Below, in pieces: positions 8,472 to 16,577 of a stretch of 64,000 nucleotides of DNA. This DNA comes from Pandoraea sp. PE-S2T-3 (GTDB lineage Bacteria; Pseudomonadota; Gammaproteobacteria; Burkholderiales; Burkholderiaceae), in the NCBI RefSeq assembly GCF_002179965.1, contig NZ_NGUQ01000033.1:310001-374000 (forward strand). Reading direction: 5' to 3'. The stretch's first letter is position 1, and each line of letters starts with the position of its first letter. Position numbers and translations under genes: made by a program. Below the pieces are notes generated by a model. That model worked only from the letters and a program-made list of their open reading frames with translations, was not told where the DNA came from and made no database searches.

Positions 8472-9911
8472 ATGCCAGAAGCTACACACTTCATCGGCAA
8501 CCAATGGGTCGCTCCGGCGAAAAGCCCGGCGATTCCCGTCATCGACCCGTCCGATGGTCAGCCGTTCACGCAAATTGCCCGTGGCGACGCCGAAGACATC
8601 GACCGTGCCGTGAAAGCGGCCCGCGCGGCGTTCGATGGCGAGTGGGGAGCCTTCTCCGCAGCAGAGCGGGGCCGCGTGCTTTACGCCATTGCCAACACCC
8701 TCGCCAAACACCACGAAGCCCTCGCGCAACTCGAAGCGCGCGACACCGGCAAGCCCCTCAAACAGGCGCGCGCCGATGCGGCGGCCATCGTGCGTTACTT
8801 CGAGTTCTACGCCGGTGCCGCCGACAAGCTGCACGGCGAGACCATTCCTTATCAGCAGGGCTACACCGTCTTTACCGTGCGCGAGCCGCATGGTGTGACG
8901 GGGCACATCATTCCCTGGAACTATCCGTTGCAGATCTTCGGGCGCAGTGTCGCTGCGGCGCTCGCCACCGGCAACGCATGCGTGGTCAAACCCGCCGAAG
9001 ACGCCTGTCTGTCGTTGCTGCGTGTGGCAGAACTGGCCGCTGACGCCGGTCTGCCGCCCGGTGCGCTCAACATCGTGACGGGTTACGGGGCGGAGGCCGG
9101 CGCCGCGCTGGCACGGCACCCGGGCATCGATCACATCTCGTTCACGGGCTCGCCTGCCACCGGCATGCTGATCTCGCAGATGGCCGCCGAAAATCACACG
9201 CCGGTCACGCTGGAGCTGGGCGGCAAGTCGCCGCAGATCGTGTTTGCCGATGCCGACATGGACGCCGTGTTGCCGGTCGTCGTGAACGCCATCGTGCAGA
9301 ACGCGGGGCAGACGTGTTCGGCCGGCAGCCGTCTGCTCGTCCAACGCGACGCGTATGAAACGGTGCTCGCCCATCTGGCCGAAGCGTTTGCGAAGCTGCG
9401 CGTCGGGCCCTCGCGTGACGATCTCGATCTCGGGCCGCTCATCAACGCGAAGCAACAGCAACGCGTGTGGGATTTCCTCTCCGAAGCGCAGCACGACGGT
9501 ATCGCGCTGATGTCGCAAGGCGAAGTCGTGGGCAGTGCACCGGAAAGCGGTTTCTATCAAGCGCCGACGTTGCTGCGCGACGTGCCTGCCGAGCACCGGC
9601 TCGCCCGCGAGGAAGTGTTCGGCCCGGTGCTCGCCGCCATGCCCTTCACGGATGAAGCCGATGCCGTACGGCTCGCCAACGGCACGCTCTACGGCCTCGC
9701 CGCTGGCGTGTGGACGCGAGACGGCGGACGCCAGATGCGGCTCGCCCGCTCGATTCGCGCGGGGCAGGTGTTCATCAACAACTATGGCGCAGGCGGCGGC
9801 GTGGAGTTGCCCTTCGGCGGCATGCGGCACTCCGGCCACGGACGCGAGAAAGGTTTCGAAGCGCTGTACGGCTTCACCACGCTCAAGACCGTTGCCATCC
9901 GGCACGGATGA
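8472..9911 (+). CDS. NAD(P)-dependent aldehyde dehydrogenase
   Basis: A full-length 479-residue aldehyde dehydrogenase. The oxyanion Asn150 is in IIPWNYP, the general base Glu248 in LELGGKSP, and the catalytic nucleophile Cys282 in NAGQTCSAGSR, with EEVFGPV downstream. It oxidises an aldehyde to a carboxylate in the cytoplasm. It starts an operon with the SDR (43 bp downstream) and probably the MFS carrier, and is transcribed away from the FAD dehydrogenase across the operator candidate. A likely job is removing the aldehyde released by the DapA-type enzyme; this is inference. Confidence 0.93.
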   Translation: MPEATHFIGNQWVAPAKSPAIPVIDPSDGQPFTQIARGDAEDIDRAVKAARAAFDGEWGAFSAAERGRVLYAIANTLAKHHEALAQLEARDTGKPLKQARADAAAIVRYFEFYAGAADKLHGETIPYQQGYTVFTVREPHGVTGHIIPWNYPLQIFGRSVAAALATGNACVVKPAEDACLSLLRVAELAADAGLPPGALNIVTGYGAEAGAALARHPGIDHISFTGSPATGMLISQMAAENHTPVTLELGGKSPQIVFADADMDAVLPVVVNAIVQNAGQTCSAGSRLLVQRDAYETVLAHLAEAFAKLRVGPSRDDLDLGPLINAKQQQRVWDFLSEAQHDGIALMSQGEVVGSAPESGFYQAPTLLRDVPAEHRLAREEVFGPVLAAMPFTDEADAVRLANGTLYGLAAGVWTRDGGRQMRLARSIRAGQVFINNYGAGGGVELPFGGMRHSGHGREKGFEALYGFTTLKTVAIRHG

Positions 9912-9954
9912 TTCCCTGATCCCTGATTCTCATCAGGCACGGAGGAGACAAGGC

Positions 9955-10713
9955 ATGCGTTTGCAAGACAAAGTGGCGATCGTCACGGGGGCGGGTTCGG
10001 GTTTCGGTGAAGGTATCGCCAAGACGTTTGCGCACGAAGGCGCTGCGGTGATCGTCAACGATCTGAATCGCGAAGCGGGTGAGCGCGTTGCCAACGAGAT
10101 CACCGAAGCCGGGGGACGTGCCGCATTCGTCTACGGCGATGTCTCTCGCGAGGGCGATCACGTCACCCTGCTCGACGAGGCCGTGACGCGCTTCGGCCAG
10201 TTGGACATCGTGGTGAACAACGCGGGCACCACCCATCGCAACAAGCCGCTGCTGGAAGTGACGGAGGCCGAGTTCGATCGCGTATATGCGGTCAACGTCA
10301 AGAGCATCTTCTGGAGCGCGCGGGCGATGGTCCCCTACTTCCTGCAACGCGGCGGCGGCGTGATGATCAACATCGCCTCCACCGCCGGCGTGCGCCCGCG
10401 CCCGGGGCTCGTCTGGTACAACGGCAGCAAAGGCGCCGTGATCACTGCCAGCAAGGCCATGGCCGCCGAGTTCGGGCCGAACAACATTCGCGTGAACTGC
10501 GTCAACCCCGTCATCGGCGACACGGGCCTGACCGCCGACTTCATGGGGGTGCCCAACACCCCCGAGAACCGCGCCAAATTCCTCGCAGGCATTCCGCTCG
10601 GACGCTTCTCCACACCACAGGACATCGCCAACGCGTGCCTTTATCTGGCCAGCGACGACGCCGCCTTCATCACCGGCGTCTGCCTCGAAGTGGACGGCGG
10701 GCGCTGCATCTGA
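9955..10713 (+). CDS. Short-chain dehydrogenase/reductase
   Basis: A classical SDR of 252 residues. The Rossmann motif TGAGSGFG is at 11-18, NNAG at 88-91, and the catalytic Ser142, Tyr155 and Lys159 are all present (YNGSK). The start follows a strong GGAGGAG box. Resemblance is to the FabG/3-hydroxyacyl or sugar-acid oxidoreductases; the PGLVWYNGSKGAV stretch does not settle the substrate. It follows the aldehyde dehydrogenase by 43 bp, so the two are cotranscribed and should serve the same pathway, perhaps interconverting an alcohol and a ketone or aldehyde. Confidence 0.9.
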   Translation: MRLQDKVAIVTGAGSGFGEGIAKTFAHEGAAVIVNDLNREAGERVANEITEAGGRAAFVYGDVSREGDHVTLLDEAVTRFGQLDIVVNNAGTTHRNKPLLEVTEAEFDRVYAVNVKSIFWSARAMVPYFLQRGGGVMINIASTAGVRPRPGLVWYNGSKGAVITASKAMAAEFGPNNIRVNCVNPVIGDTGLTADFMGVPNTPENRAKFLAGIPLGRFSTPQDIANACLYLASDDAAFITGVCLEVDGGRCI

Positions 10714-10718
10714 CATCG

Positions 10719-10748
10719 CTTTTGCTTTTGCTTTTGCCTTTGCTTTTC
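10719..10748 (+). repeat. CTTTTG hexanucleotide repeat, five units
   Basis: Three perfect CTTTTG units followed by CCTTTG and CTTTTC, directly after the SDR stop and about 100 bp before the MFS start. Such a tract can change length by replication slippage, but it is short and not in a coding frame. Confidence 0.8.
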
Positions 10749-10847
10749 TCGCTATTTGCAGTTTGTGCAGCGCATCGCACCGTAGCACCGTAGTTGTCGA
10801 ACACACATAACGACAGACAACACAACGTCATTCCGGAGGAGATCCGT

Positions 10848-12164
10848 ATGAATAGCATTCCGACGCCCCCCACGCCGATGGCAGACTCGCTGCCGGCGGG
10901 CTTCGAAGAAGCCACCTACCGCAAGGTGGGCTGGCGGTTGATTCCGTTTTTGCTGCTGTGCTACGTGGTCGCGTACCTCGATCGCGTGAACGTGGGCTTT
11001 GCCAAGTTGCAGATGGTCGGTGATCTGCAATTCTCCGAGACGGTGTTCGGCCTCGGCGCCGGCATCTTCTTCATCGGCTACTTCATCTTCGAAGTGCCGA
11101 GCAACGTGATCCTGCACCGCGTCGGCGCACGCGTATGGATCGCCCGCATCATGATTTCGTGGGGCATCATCTCGGGCGCGACGATGTTCGTCACCACGCC
11201 CTCGATGTTCTACGTCATGCGATTCCTGCTCGGCGTGGCCGAAGCGGGCTTCTTCCCCGGCATCATTCTCTACATCACCTATTGGTACCCGGCCTCGCGG
11301 CGCGGACGCATGACCGCATGGTTCATGACGGCCGTCGCGCTCTCGGGGCTGATCGGCGGGCCGATCTCGGGCTGGATTCTCAAGGACATGACGGGCGTCT
11401 CCGGGCTGGCCGGCTGGCAGTGGATGTTCCTGCTCGAAGCGATTCCGTCGGTGATCATCGGCATCGTGGTGCTGTTCGTGCTCGATGACCGCATTCGCGA
11501 TGCCAAGTGGCTCAACGAAGCCGAGAAGTCCATGCTGGAGCGAAACATCGCGAGCGACGTGCTCAGCAAGGAAGATCTGCCGCTCGCGCAGGTGTTCTCC
11601 AGCCCGCGCGTGTGGATGATGAGCCTGATCTACTTCTCGTTCGTGATCGGCCTCTACGGCGTGGGCTTCTGGCTGCCGACGATCGTCAAGGGCACCGGGG
11701 TGACCGATCCGCTGCAAATCGGGCTGCTCACCGCGATTCCGTACTTCTTTGCGGTGATTGCGATGGTGCTGGTCGGCCGGCGCTCCGACATGCGCGGCGA
11801 GCGCCGCTGGCACATCGCCATCCCGGCATTCATCGGCGCGGTGGGGCTGTTCCTGTCAACGACGTGGAGCCACAACACGCAACTGGCCATGCTCGCGCTC
11901 ACGTTCGGCACCATGGGCATCATGATCGTGCTGCCGCTGTTCTGGAGCCTGCCCACGGCGTTTCTGGGCGGCGCGGCCGCCGCCGCCGGTATCGCGATGA
12001 TCAACTCGCTGGGTAACCTCGCGGGCTTCGTGGGCCCCTACCTGATCGGCTTTCTCAAAGACACCACGCAAAGCACCAACAGCGGTATGTACTTGCTCAC
12101 GGCCTTCATGGTGATCGGCGGTCTGCTCACGCTCGCCGTGCCGGCGCGGCTGGTGAACCAGTGA
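10848..12164 (+). CDS. MFS transporter, anion:cation symporter (ACS) type
   Basis: A 438-residue, 12-helix major facilitator. YLDRVNVGFAKLQM after the first helix and the loop motif ASRRGRMTAWFMT are typical of the ACS group, whose members carry tartrate, phthalate, hexuronates, 4-hydroxyphenylacetate and other organic anions with H+. The ATG follows a strong GGAGGAG box at the end of a 134 bp gap after the SDR, so it may belong to that operon or have its own promoter. Uptake of the substrate or an intermediate of the local pathway is likely. Confidence 0.9.
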   Translation: MNSIPTPPTPMADSLPAGFEEATYRKVGWRLIPFLLLCYVVAYLDRVNVGFAKLQMVGDLQFSETVFGLGAGIFFIGYFIFEVPSNVILHRVGARVWIARIMISWGIISGATMFVTTPSMFYVMRFLLGVAEAGFFPGIILYITYWYPASRRGRMTAWFMTAVALSGLIGGPISGWILKDMTGVSGLAGWQWMFLLEAIPSVIIGIVVLFVLDDRIRDAKWLNEAEKSMLERNIASDVLSKEDLPLAQVFSSPRVWMMSLIYFSFVIGLYGVGFWLPTIVKGTGVTDPLQIGLLTAIPYFFAVIAMVLVGRRSDMRGERRWHIAIPAFIGAVGLFLSTTWSHNTQLAMLALTFGTMGIMIVLPLFWSLPTAFLGGAAAAAGIAMINSLGNLAGFVGPYLIGFLKDTTQSTNSGMYLLTAFMVIGGLLTLAVPARLVNQ

Positions 12165-12180
12165 CGGCGATGGCGCGTCG

Positions 12181-12220
12181 AGGCGATTCCGGCTGATTCC
12201 GTCTGATTCCGGCTGATTCC
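12181..12220 (+). repeat. Four tandem 10-bp repeats ending GATTCC
   Basis: Units aggcGATTCC, ggctGATTCC, gtctGATTCC and ggctGATTCC follow each other without gaps, right after the ACS carrier gene. No coding frame is supported here; the function is unknown. Confidence 0.8.
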
Positions 12221-12255
12221 AGCGTATGGAACGGAGGGATTTTTCGACGCGCCGC

Positions 12256-12378
12256 CGGATCGCTGTATAAAACAGCGTCTTGATCGCCAAGACCGAGACG
12301 CGGCGGGCATTGTAGTCGAGTGCCCGCCTTGGGAGTAACATGCATCAGGCCATCCGCTCCGGGATGGCCTGTTTTTTT
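12256..12378 (+). ncRNA. Candidate sRNA or regulatory leader before the DHA2 efflux gene
   Basis: Three consecutive inverted repeats precede the efflux gene: CGCTGT-ATAAA-ACAGCG (12261-12277, with a TATAAA core that could instead be a -10 box), GGCGGGCA with TGCCCGCC (12302-12328), and the terminator hairpin at 12347-12378. The architecture suits either a short independent sRNA or a leader with an attenuator whose readthrough controls the pump. I do not recognise a known family; GGGAGTAAC only loosely recalls the manganese riboswitch core and its other conserved parts are missing. Confidence 0.4.
12347..12378 (+). terminator. Intrinsic terminator just before the efflux gene start
   Basis: AGGCCATCC pairs perfectly with GGATGGCCT across a 6-nt loop, followed by G and seven T. 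It ends 12 bp before the ATG of the DHA2 gene, so it may attenuate that gene or end the upstream transcript. Confidence 0.8.
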
Positions 12379-12390
12379 CCCCGAAACCGC

Positions 12391-13905
12391 ATGCCCGCCA
12401 ACGACTCACAGACGACGCCGGCCGGCGTCTCGCTCACGCCCGCCGAGATCAAGTCGATTCTCTCCGGCCTGCTGCTCATCATGTTTCTCGGCTCGCTCGA
12501 CCAGACCATCGTCGCGCCGGCGCTGCCGACGATTGCCCGCGATCTGGGCAGCTTCGACGCCGTGTCGTGGGTCGTCACCGCGTATCTGCTCTCGTCGACC
12601 GCGATCACACCGATCGTCGGCAAACTCTCCGATCTGTTTGGGCGGCGCGGCATCATCGCGCTGAGCGTCGCGGTGTTTCTGGTCGGCTCGATTTTGTGTG
12701 CGCTCGCGCCCACCATGCTCACGCTCATCATTGCGCGTGGCGTGCAGGGGCTGGGCGGCGGCGGGTTGATCGCCCTATCCAATACAGTCATCGCCGATAT
12801 CGTCTCGCCGCGCGAACGCGGGCGGTATCAGGGCTACATCTCGGGGATGTTTGCGGTCTCGGGCGTCGCCGGGCCAGTGACGGGCGGCGTGTTCGCGCAG
12901 TACCTCAACTGGACACTCATCTTCTGGATCAACATCCCGCTGGGTCTGCTCGCGATCTATCTGAGCGACCGCGCACTGCGCCGTCTGCCCCGCCGTGTCG
13001 GGCGTCCGACCATCGATTATCTGGGCTCGCTGCTGTTGATCGTCTCGACGGTGGCACTGCTGCTCGCACTCACGTGGGGCGGTCATCGCTACCCGTGGGT
13101 GTCGAAGGAAATTGTCGGCTTGATCGTCGTGACGGTCGTGGTGGGTGCAGCGTTCCTGCGACGCCAGCGCAGTGCGGCCGAGCCGCTGCTGCCGCTCGCC
13201 TTGCTCGCCAACCCGGTGTTTCGCGTGACCTCGACGATGGCCGTGCTGGTGATGATGGTGAACATCAGCATCGGCATTTACGTGCCGCTCTATCTCCAAT
13301 TGCAACGCGGCCAGTCGGCCAGTAGTTCGGGACTGATGCTGATACTGCCGTTGCTCGGCATCGTGATCGGGGCGCTCTCGTCCGGGCATTACATGCGGGC
13401 GACCGGACATTACAAGCGCCCGCCGCAGATCGGGTTGCCTGCCGCATTGCTGGGGCTCGCGGTGATCGCCATCGGCGTGGAGTCGCTGCCGCTTGTGGTC
13501 ATCGGTGCGTGTCTGGGGCTGGTCGGCATCGGCTTCGGCTCGGCCATGCCGGTCATGACGGTGGCCACGCAGAACGCTGTCGCGCCGCGCGATATCGGTA
13601 TCGCCACTGCCGCGCACGCGTTCTTCCGTGCGTTGGGCGGCATGATCGGCGTCGCTCTGTTCGGGGCAATCATCGTCGGGTTGCTGGTGATGGGCGGCGA
13701 CGGTTCGGCACCGCACGAGTTGACCGATTTCCTGCGCCCCGGCGGGGCACCGGCCGGGATGGAAGATCATCTGCGTCTCGCGTTCGGCGCATTCTTCGGT
13801 GGCAGTGCGCTTGTCGCGGCACTCGCCATCGTGGCGCTCAGCCGGCTGCCGGAGATTCCGCTGCGGCAGAGTTCGGCGAACGAGGCAGTGGCGGCGATCG
13901 ATTGA
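12391..13905 (+). CDS. DHA2-family (EmrB/QacA-like) multidrug efflux MFS
   Basis: A 504-residue major facilitator with about 14 predicted helices. LDQTIVAPALPTIARDLG in helix 1 and GKLSDLFGRRG in the 2-3 loop are the DHA2 drug:H+ antiporter signatures, with RGVQGLGGGGLIALS and the motif C-like GPVTGG region. An earlier frame-open ATG at 12364 lies inside the upstream terminator stem, so 12391 is preferred though its ribosome site is poor. No membrane-fusion partner is adjacent, which suggests it works alone in the inner membrane. Substrates cannot be told. Confidence 0.88.
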   Translation: MPANDSQTTPAGVSLTPAEIKSILSGLLLIMFLGSLDQTIVAPALPTIARDLGSFDAVSWVVTAYLLSSTAITPIVGKLSDLFGRRGIIALSVAVFLVGSILCALAPTMLTLIIARGVQGLGGGGLIALSNTVIADIVSPRERGRYQGYISGMFAVSGVAGPVTGGVFAQYLNWTLIFWINIPLGLLAIYLSDRALRRLPRRVGRPTIDYLGSLLLIVSTVALLLALTWGGHRYPWVSKEIVGLIVVTVVVGAAFLRRQRSAAEPLLPLALLANPVFRVTSTMAVLVMMVNISIGIYVPLYLQLQRGQSASSSGLMLILPLLGIVIGALSSGHYMRATGHYKRPPQIGLPAALLGLAVIAIGVESLPLVVIGACLGLVGIGFGSAMPVMTVATQNAVAPRDIGIATAAHAFFRALGGMIGVALFGAIIVGLLVMGGDGSAPHELTDFLRPGGAPAGMEDHLRLAFGAFFGGSALVAALAIVALSRLPEIPLRQSSANEAVAAID

Positions 13906-14051
13906 GTGGCGTGAGTGTCGAGTGAGCCGGCTGGAACGGGTAATTGAGGGTGCGCCTCTACGGCGGATGAGCGCTGCATGAAAGTGACGGAGCAGGCGGG
14001 GCGGCACGATGTTTCTCATCGTCTCCGCCCTCCTTGTCATAGGACTCCGCC

Positions 14052-15302
14052 GTGCTTCCAGTCAACGCTTACCATGCCACCCCGACGCGCTCGCCGGCCG
14101 ATTCCATCGCCGACGATTCGTCTTCGACGATCTCCGGATCCACCGACAGCGGGAGACCCGCCGTCGATGAGCACCCTACGATGCGCGATGCGCCGGCCGG
14201 CGACTTCATTCACCCTGAGCACCGCGACCGTGCATCCGCAACACGTCGGGATGCGCAGCAAGCACGCAGTGCCGCGTTATCGCGTATCTCGCCCGCCATC
14301 GCGCTGAACGCAGCAGAAGATGCACTCATTCGCGCTGCCGCCGAACTGCCTGATGCTGCACTTGACGCCACACTGCAAGTCATCGCCGCGAATCCGGACG
14401 GCCCGCAATTTCGGGAATTGTGCGACGGTCTCAAACGACTTCCTCTTGCCGACGCACAACGCCTGTTTGGCCGTCTGACGGGGAGACTCGAAGCGTCTGC
14501 CTTGAGCCCGGAATGGGGACAGGCGTTCGAGCATCTGGTGGCGTTGCGGATCCCCCTGCAACACCGGATCACCGAAGCCATTCTGGCCATCCTGCCGAAC
14601 TCGGAAGACGATCGCCACGGGCATGCGTTCGCACTGGCGAGCGAGTCGGTGGAGGCGCGTCTCGACGCCGCGTGGTTGCAACAGACGCACGCCATGTCGA
14701 TGGCACCGCCTTCGGGCGCCGCGACACGCGACGCAACGCCCTTGCTCACGTGGGAAAACACGCTCGTCAGCCTTCGACGCACGGGCGACTATTGCAATCC
14801 CTCCCGGCTGACCCGGCTGGCCCGAGTGATTCCCTCGCTGCCCGAACACAGCAGAAGTGCGGCGGCCGTAAGCACGCTGAAGGCTGGCATCGACACTGAG
14901 GACGGCGAGATCACCGGGGGCTGGGGCGAACTCGCGGCGGTGCTGATGGACGTCACCCCCGAGCGGGATCGCGTGCCGCTGGCGCAAGCGCTGCTCGATG
15001 CCGTCGCGCTCGCCTCGCATCCGGCCGAAACCATGGACGTTCTGAAAGCGCTGGCTCAGGCGGTGCCGCGTTATCCCGAGGACCACGCCGACGTCATCGT
15101 GAGCACGCTCACGAACTTCGCGGCGATGCGCGCGGAATATGCGCAACTGAACGTCTTCACGACCGAGCAATCGCTCGACGCGCTGCAAGCGGTGCGAAAC
15201 GCCACCGAGTTGGATCAAGCGCGACGTTATCCATTGCCCGATTTCGATGCCCTGCTCAGCGAAGCGCTGGAAAGCCTTGCCGAGCGCGTCTACGGGACGT
15301 AA
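14052..15302 (+). CDS. Unrecognised protein, helical-repeat-like, effector-like N-terminus (paralogue A)
   Basis: I do not recognise this 416-residue protein. The chosen start is GTG with AGGA 8-12 bases ahead; an internal ATG at 14181 is an alternative. The first about 45 residues are Ser/Thr/Pro/Asp-rich and disordered-looking. The rest is leucine/alanine-rich amphipathic helices without membrane segments. It is clearly paralogous to the next gene: PLADAQRLFGRLTGRLEA, WENTLVSLRRTGDY and the C-terminal YPLPDFDALL each have a counterpart there in the same order. No enzyme motif is visible. A type III or other secreted effector is a guess from the N-terminal composition. Confidence 0.7.
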   Translation: MLPVNAYHATPTRSPADSIADDSSSTISGSTDSGRPAVDEHPTMRDAPAGDFIHPEHRDRASATRRDAQQARSAALSRISPAIALNAAEDALIRAAAELPDAALDATLQVIAANPDGPQFRELCDGLKRLPLADAQRLFGRLTGRLEASALSPEWGQAFEHLVALRIPLQHRITEAILAILPNSEDDRHGHAFALASESVEARLDAAWLQQTHAMSMAPPSGAATRDATPLLTWENTLVSLRRTGDYCNPSRLTRLARVIPSLPEHSRSAAAVSTLKAGIDTEDGEITGGWGELAAVLMDVTPERDRVPLAQALLDAVALASHPAETMDVLKALAQAVPRYPEDHADVIVSTLTNFAAMRAEYAQLNVFTTEQSLDALQAVRNATELDQARRYPLPDFDALLSEALESLAERVYGT

Positions 15303-15379
15303 TCGGTTGAACGAAAACCAAAGCCCGCTCGCGGGCCTCGTGACACTCTGCCGCTCCCCTGATATCAACGGAGCTCGAC

Positions 15380-16525
15380 TTGTTCTCTATCGGCCCTTCC
15401 GGTAACGCCCCTCAACAACTGACGCCTCCGACGACCGGCGGTGAACCGTCGGCAAAACGCCATCGGGCCGACCTGCCTTCGTTCATCACGGATTTTGATG
15501 GCGCAAGGGGTGCGAATTTCAGCGTCATCACCAACTTCTTCTCTGAATGCGTGCCCCGCGCGGCGCCCCGCCTCACACAAGTCGTCACACCGCGCCGCGC
15601 GCTCGACATCGACCGCGTAGTGCCCGCGGGTACCACGGACGGAACCTTGATCAATATCGCCGGCGATTCGAAAAGCCTGACGGCGTTGGCCACACGCGCG
15701 CATCTGAGAACGTCCCCGCTGCCGGAAGCCAAACGGCATTTCGAACGGCTGCTTCATTCGCTCGAAGCGAACCCGAAACTGACCTGTTGGAATTCGGCGT
15801 TCGAAAACTTGCTGGCATTGCACAACATGCTCGAACAAAGAACCACCCACGCCGTGGTCGACTTGCTGTTCGACGCGTCTGCCGAACAATTCCTGCCGGA
15901 GGCCAAAGCACTGGTGCGTACCGCACGTAACGCACGTTTCGACAACGCGCTGACTCGCCATCTCGAGGCAATCGCCGCAATGCCGCCGGCATTGAGACTG
16001 AATGCCTGGCGCGACACGTTCGCCAGTGTCCAGCGCTGCGAGGGGTACTACGAGGCGTCGACGGCCAACCGGTTAGCGAAATGCATCGGTGCTTTGCCGG
16101 GGCAGGATCGGGACGTGGCAATACTTGAGATGCTGGATATCGGTGCGAAGGTCATACGCGGTTCGGGCTGGGATGCGCTGGTCGATACCTTGTACAAAAC
16201 CTGTGCCGCGGGCTCGCTACCTCGGGTGATACGAGCGACGCTCGACGCTGCGGCCCGCGCTCATGATGCCGATATCAAGGATGCGGTGCTGGCGACGGCC
16301 CTGCATATCGATCGCTGCTCGCCGGAGGATGCCGAACACGTGCTCGCGCGACTGGTCGCAATCGCCACGCTGGAAGACGAGGACTGCCCGTTGGAATTAA
16401 CCGATCTCGAAGCGATCTCGATGTTGCGCGATCTGCGTCATACCAGCGACAACGACACACGTGCCTACGCTCGCCCGGACTTTGACGATCTGATCCAGCA
16501 GCAATGCAGTTACGCGGCAGACTAG
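15380..16525 (+). CDS. Unrecognised protein, helical-repeat-like (paralogue B)
   Basis: A 381-residue relative of the preceding gene, starting at TTG after GGAG with 6 bases spacing. The N-terminus (MFSIGPSGNAPQQLTPPTTG) is polar and Pro/Gly/Thr-rich, the remainder helical and soluble. Matching blocks are PLPEAKRHFERLLHSLEA, WRDTFASVQRCEGYYEAS, GWDALVDTLYKT and YARPDFDDLI. Spacing from paralogue A is 77 bp and holds a GCCCG-CTCG-CGGGC hairpin without a T-run, so cotranscription is plausible. Divergence between the copies is large, implying an old duplication. No function is assigned. Confidence 0.7.
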   Translation: MFSIGPSGNAPQQLTPPTTGGEPSAKRHRADLPSFITDFDGARGANFSVITNFFSECVPRAAPRLTQVVTPRRALDIDRVVPAGTTDGTLINIAGDSKSLTALATRAHLRTSPLPEAKRHFERLLHSLEANPKLTCWNSAFENLLALHNMLEQRTTHAVVDLLFDASAEQFLPEAKALVRTARNARFDNALTRHLEAIAAMPPALRLNAWRDTFASVQRCEGYYEASTANRLAKCIGALPGQDRDVAILEMLDIGAKVIRGSGWDALVDTLYKTCAAGSLPRVIRATLDAAARAHDADIKDAVLATALHIDRCSPEDAEHVLARLVAIATLEDEDCPLELTDLEAISMLRDLRHTSDNDTRAYARPDFDDLIQQQCSYAAD

Positions 16526-16540
16526 GCTGACGAATGCGAA

Positions 16541-16565
16541 GACGCCAGCCGCATGGGCTGGCGTC
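16541..16565. terminator. Hairpin between converging genes
   Basis: GACGCCAGCC and GGCTGGCGTC form a perfect 10-bp stem with a 5-nt loop between the stop of paralogue B and the stop of hemY. The T-tract is weak (GTCTTGT), so termination is likely but not certain; it may serve both strands. Confidence 0.6.
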
Positions 16566-16577
16566 GTCTTGTACCAC

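Noticed and set aside
12261-12277. CGCTGTATAAAACAGCG as a LexA box
   Set aside because: LexA sites need CTGT-N8-ACAG; the spacing here is five, so it is treated as a hairpin or -10 element.
12302-12346. Manganese (yybP-ykoY) riboswitch before the efflux gene
   Set aside because: Only GGGAGTAAC resembles its core; the paired second loop is absent.
13992-14035. Hairpin CGATG-TTTCT-CATCG with flanking GC arms as a terminator
   Set aside because: The stem is interrupted and no T-run follows, so it is not listed as a feature.
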